Source: Arachis hypogaea (taxonomy: Eukaryota; Streptophyta; Magnoliopsida; Fabales; Fabaceae). Taken from it: a stretch of DNA of 64,000 nt. Shown one piece after another: positions 61,014 through 64,000 of this stretch. The position numbers and the translations under genes are program-made. The stretch lies in the NCBI RefSeq assembly GCF_003086295.3, contig NC_092050.1, forward strand, positions 149,302,699-149,366,698. Direction: 5' to 3'. The notes under the pieces were generated by a model. It saw nothing but the letters and a program-made list of their open reading frames with translations. It had not been told where the DNA came from and did no database searches. The stretch's first letter is position 1, and every line of letters begins with the position of its first letter.

Positions 61014-61603
61014 TCATAAGATAGTAGTTACACTTTCATCAGAGATTTGTAGTAGTATGGTGTGGAGGAGGAGGTGTGGAGACTTGTAGACATAAGTAGG
61101 TGATGGTGGAGGTGGAGATTTGTAATAATATGCTGGTGGAGGTGGAGACTTATACACATATGTTGGAGATGGTGGAGGAGGTGACTTGTAATAATATGCA
61201 GGTGGAGGAGGAGACTTATATACGTAAGTAGGTGATGGTGGAGGAGGTGGTGACTTGTTATAATATGGAGTAGGTGAAGGTTTGTGATTGTGGTGGTGAC
61301 TGTGTTTTTCACACTCTTCATATGGCTTCTTTGAAACATAAGCAAATGGCTTAGCCTTGACAACAACTTCATACTTGTCCTCGGACTTGAAAAACAAGTG
61401 AGTTCCATCATTCAACAAGGTAGGGATGTTGCAGGGTGAATCCTTAAGAGGAGCATGGAGCTTAGCATTGCACTCTGCGGATCCATATTTGACATAATCA
61501 AAATCCTTCACAGTCATACTGTACTTTCCATTGATCTTTGTTGTACCATAATGCGCTTTAATGGTTTTACTTCCTACTTCACATGTCACTTCCACAACAA
61601 CTC
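61014..61603 (-). CDS. Pollen Ole e 1/extensin-like proline-rich protein, copy A, partial
   Basis: The exon starts at 61603 after a good acceptor (acatag on the minus strand). Its first two bases finish a codon, so an upstream exon is needed; the codon at 61595 is GTG, not a start. About 110 residues form a Pollen-Ole-e-1-like domain with Cys at C-E-V, A-E-C-N and S-P-C-N and the ending K-P-Y-E-E-C. A His-rich linker and extensin-type repeats follow (K-S-P-P-P-P, alternating with Y-V-Y and Y-Y-Y). Family members are secreted cell-wall proteins whose Pro are hydroxylated and Tyr cross-linked. The last 25 codons (S-P-H-L-L-L-H-T-I-L-L-Q) are a shifted reading of the P-P-P-P-Y-Y-Y-K pattern, so a one-base change has altered the C-terminus. 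No exon encoding a signal peptide could be found up to the next unit. The gene is probably 5'-truncated. Confidence 0.75.
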
Positions 61604-61606
61604 CTA
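61604..61606 (-). other. Splice acceptor of PRP copy A
   Basis: On the minus strand the sequence tttatgacatag precedes gagttgttgtgg. The matching site in copy B is at 63616-63618 (acacag). Both leave the exon in phase 1. Confidence 0.7.
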
Positions 61607-61692
61607 TGTCATAAAGTTAAAGTTAACATGAATGAAGTATACGCAGAAATCAAATCATAATTCATACTTAAAAAATAATAAAGAAGAATGCA

Positions 61693-61893
61693 TAGAGTAA
61701 GATTGACAACATATCTCCAAAGAAACTACCTAATTTTGTTCTGAAATTTCACTGGGGATTCAGTCACATATTCTAGACTAGAGTGACACCTTACTACTGG
61801 AAATCTAATGAGGAAGGAGTCACTGCGTCATTCTTCCCATCCATTTGATTATTTTGAAAGTGATCAATTCAATGAGGAAGTTTATCGAGTTAA
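61693..61893. repeat. Right inverted arm beside PRP copy A
   Basis: This arm, from atagagtaagattgacaac to aagtttatcgagtt, is the inverted copy of 60803-61012 and of 62815-63012. It contains a small palindrome around ttttgaaagtgatcaattc (tgatca-type). Confidence 0.85.
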
Positions 61894-62814
61894 AAGCACT
61901 AAATGGTAAAAAGTTCAACAAAGCTTATTCCAAGACAGTCACTAGTTTAGTATGAGACACAATTAGAAGTCGTCACTACAATTAGAAAGTCCGGACAACA
62001 TTGTTTCTACAGAAAATGATCATTTTCTAAAAAACATATCTTCCAAACCACACATCAAAAAATTATGAAATTTTAGGAGAACAATCTAGACATTTCAAGG
62101 TTTCATCGAAATTAATTACACTTATTTTGAGTGGCTAGATTGCTTCCAGTTTTGTTCACAAAGTGCTGTCCGAAACTACATAATTCTGCAACATGTAACC
62201 TTGGGTTTTGAGAGGTCAAAATTGATTCCTAGCTTTTCACTCACTCTAACCTTGCATTCTAACTTTCTTTAACCTATTGTGACTTATTGAAAAGATTAAA
62301 TCAGCCCCAAGTACTCAGGATTTATAAATAACCATTTTTGTTTACTTTTCACATTTAAGCATACTCATATGAAATAAAAAAATTTCTGCATTACTCAACA
62401 TAGCAATCCAGAGACAGATCACTCAAACAATTAACATATATTACTATCAATTGATTGCATCAAATATAACAAATAGTCCAAATGGATCAATATTCAAATC
62501 AATCTTAAACTTTAACATCATTAATAGTTTAATGGATCAATATTTCAAATCAATCCTAAAATTATACCTGTCGGTGTTCACAGTTTCAAATGGAGACTCG
62601 ATCTGAGTCATTGGCGGTTACCATTCATGGATGCATTAGATACAACTGGATCTTAGTGCTCAATCTGCAGCAAATCAACAATTCATCATTATAATAAATC
62701 ATGTGATCTCCGCCTGAATGAACAAATTAATCCGCCTGAAAGGAGTCAAGAGCAAAATATATGTAGTATCAACTTAATGCTAGAACTCAGAGTGACAATG
62801 GCTATCGTGCTTTC
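61894..62814. other. Spacer of the PRP array
   Basis: This segment is the match of about 59880-60800 and begins to recur after 63900. It has no open frame of note. One stretch on the minus strand, about 62573-62692, sits between tgctgcag and gtataatt, like an internal exon, but its frames carry stops. The signal-peptide exon of PRP copy A was looked for here and not found. Confidence 0.6.
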
Positions 62815-63012
62815 AACTCGATAAACTTCCTCATTGAATTGATCACTTTCAAAATGATCAAATAGAAGGGAAGAATGATGCAGTAACTATTTCCTCATAA
62901 GATCTCCACTAGCAAGGTATTGCTCTAGCCGAGAATATGTGACTGAATCTTCACTGAAATTTTAGAACAAAATTGGGTTGTTTCTTTGGAGATCTGTATG
63001 TTGTCAATCTTA
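62815..63012. repeat. Left inverted arm beside PRP copy B
   Basis: This is equivalent to 60803-61012 one unit earlier, with scattered substitutions. It is inverted relative to 61693-61893. Confidence 0.8.
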
Positions 63013-63014
63013 CT

Positions 63015-63615
63015 CTATACAACATATCATAAATAGTAGTTTCGCTTTCATCGGAGACTTGTAGTAGTACGGTGTGGAGGAGGAGGTGTAGAGACTTATA
63101 GACATAAGTAGGTGATGGTGGAGGTAGAGATTTGTAATAATATGCTGGTGTAGGTGGAGACTTATACACATATGCTGGAGATGGTGGAGAAGGTGGCTTG
63201 TAATAATATGTTGGTGGAGGAGGAGACTTATATACTTAAGTGGGTGATGGTGGAGGAGGTGGTGACTTGTTATAATATGGAGTAGGTGAAGGTTTGTGGT
63301 TGTGGTGGTGACCGTGTTTTTCACATTCTTCATATGGCTTCTTTGAAACATAAGCAAATGGCTTAGCCTTGAGAACAACTTCATACTTGTCCTCGGACTT
63401 GAAAAACAAGTGAGTTCCATCGTTCAACAAGGTAGAAATGTTGCAGGGTGAATCCTTAGGAGGAGCATGGAGCTTAGCCTTGCACACTACGGATGCATAT
63501 TTGACATAATCAAAATCCTTCACAGTTATACTGTACTTTCTATTGATTTTTGTTGTACCATAATACGCTTTAATGGTTTTACTTCCTACTTCACATGTCA
63601 CTTCCACAACAGCTC
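63015..63615 (-). pseudogene. Extensin-like proline-rich protein, copy B, with nonsense codon
   Basis: The exon starts at 63615 after an acacag acceptor, in the same phase as copy A. The Ole-e-1-like region (C-E-V-G-S-K-T, V-V-C-K-A-K-L, S-P-C-N) and the His-rich linker are intact. In the first extensin-type repeat the Tyr codon of S-P-T-Y is TAA at 63236-63238. Downstream, the same frame continues with Y-K-S-P-P-type repeats and then the shifted tail K-S-L-H-L-L-L-H, running on to 62951. A product would stop after the linker and lack nearly all cross-linking repeats. Copies A and B are about 90% alike by eye. The first exon, if present, is beyond the window end. Confidence 0.8.
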
Positions 63616-64000
63616 CTGTGTCATAACGTTAAAGTTAACATGAATGAAGTATACACAGTTCATACTTAAAAAATAATAAAGCAGAATGCATAGAGTAAGA
63701 TTGACAACATATCTCCAAAGAAACTATCCAATTTTGTTCTGAAATTTCACTGGGGATTCAGTCACATATTCTCGAATAGATCAATACCTTGCTAGTGGAG
63801 ATCTTATGAGGATGGAGTCAGTGCGTCATTCTTCCCTTCCATTTGATCATTTTGAAAGTGATCAATTCAATGAGGAAGTTTATCGAGTTGAAAGCACTAA
63901 ATGGTAAAAAGTTCAAGAAAGCTTATTCCAAGACCGTCACTAGTTTAGTATGAGACATAATTAGATGTCGTCACTGCAATTAGAAAGTCTGGACAGCATT

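Larger units (their letters stand above)
59768..64000. repeat. Tandem array, period about 2.0 kb, PRP modules
   Basis: Equivalent points recur at spacings of about 2012 bp and about 1998 bp: ggaggagtcactgcgtcat-type text at 59801, 61813 and 63811, and the PRP exon start at 61603 and 63615. Each full unit has a spacer of about 1.2 kb and one PRP exon on the minus strand. The array starts near 59768 with spacer sequence, has units to about 61779 and 63770, and continues past the window end. Flanking each PRP exon are inverted arms of about 200 bp (60803-61012 against 61693-61893; 62815-63012 against the next set). Confidence 0.88.

Noticed and set aside
62573..62692. Possible exon between tgctgcag and gtataatt on the minus strand
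   Set aside because: Every frame has stops within a short distance and none encodes a signal peptide, so it does not serve as the missing PRP first exon.

Overview
This window is plant nuclear DNA with no complete host gene. It is very AT-rich and holds plant-type Copia and Gypsy LTR retrotransposons, CACTA, Mutator-like and hAT-like DNA elements, and many small inverted-repeat elements. Protein-coding traces are a cell-wall proline-rich gene, a 40S ribosomal protein S20 exon fragment and a MAIN-like (plant mobile domain type) tail. A eudicot, most likely a legume, fits best. The style of the long Gypsy LTRs (repeated CpG-rich words around ACGCGTACGCGT and TGCGTACGCACAA) and of the CACTA and MULE ends suggests Arachis. 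That is inference from remembered repeat style, not a database result.

Layout. 1-6000: one fairly young but defective Copia element (1854-5970) with two 299-bp LTRs, a 5-bp target duplication and unusual TA...TA LTR ends. 6000-13400: a 553-bp foldback with a 9-bp duplication, a 152-bp MITE, and a CACTA left end followed by a captured RPS20 exon. 13405-16767: a 2.8-kb CACTA element sits inside one arm of a foldback MULE-like element. 17846-18782: an AT-rich foldback. 19978-21814: a heavily decayed Copia. 22366-32309: a second decayed Copia, interrupted by a 5-kb near-complete palindrome made of two Gypsy 3' halves joined head to head (27036-32026).

32950-35330: three hAT-like small elements. 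36276-57807: four members of one hAT-like family (36276-39749, 43718-45788, 48357-50206, 56101-57807), each with CCGGTT-rich terminal inverted repeats, a 7/8 or 8/8-matching 8-bp duplication and a GC-rich, gene-like interior. One is split by a Gypsy solo LTR. Between them lie a GC-rich island (39780-40360), a nested palindrome (42091-42975) and a short MULE carrying a MAIN-like C-terminal exon (51015-52078).

59768-64000: a tandem array with a period of about 2.0 kb. Each unit carries the second exon of a minus-strand Pollen-Ole-e-1/extensin-like proline-rich gene, bracketed by inverted arms of about 200 bp. Copy A has a shifted C-terminal frame, copy B has a nonsense codon, and no signal-peptide exon is visible for copy A.

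Nothing here forms an operon or pathway. The window records nested transposition, cargo capture and tandem duplication. The most unusual structures are the 5-kb Gypsy palindrome, the four-member cargo-carrying hAT-like family, the RPS20-bearing CACTA fragment and the arm-bracketed PRP modules. All boundaries and matches were read by eye.
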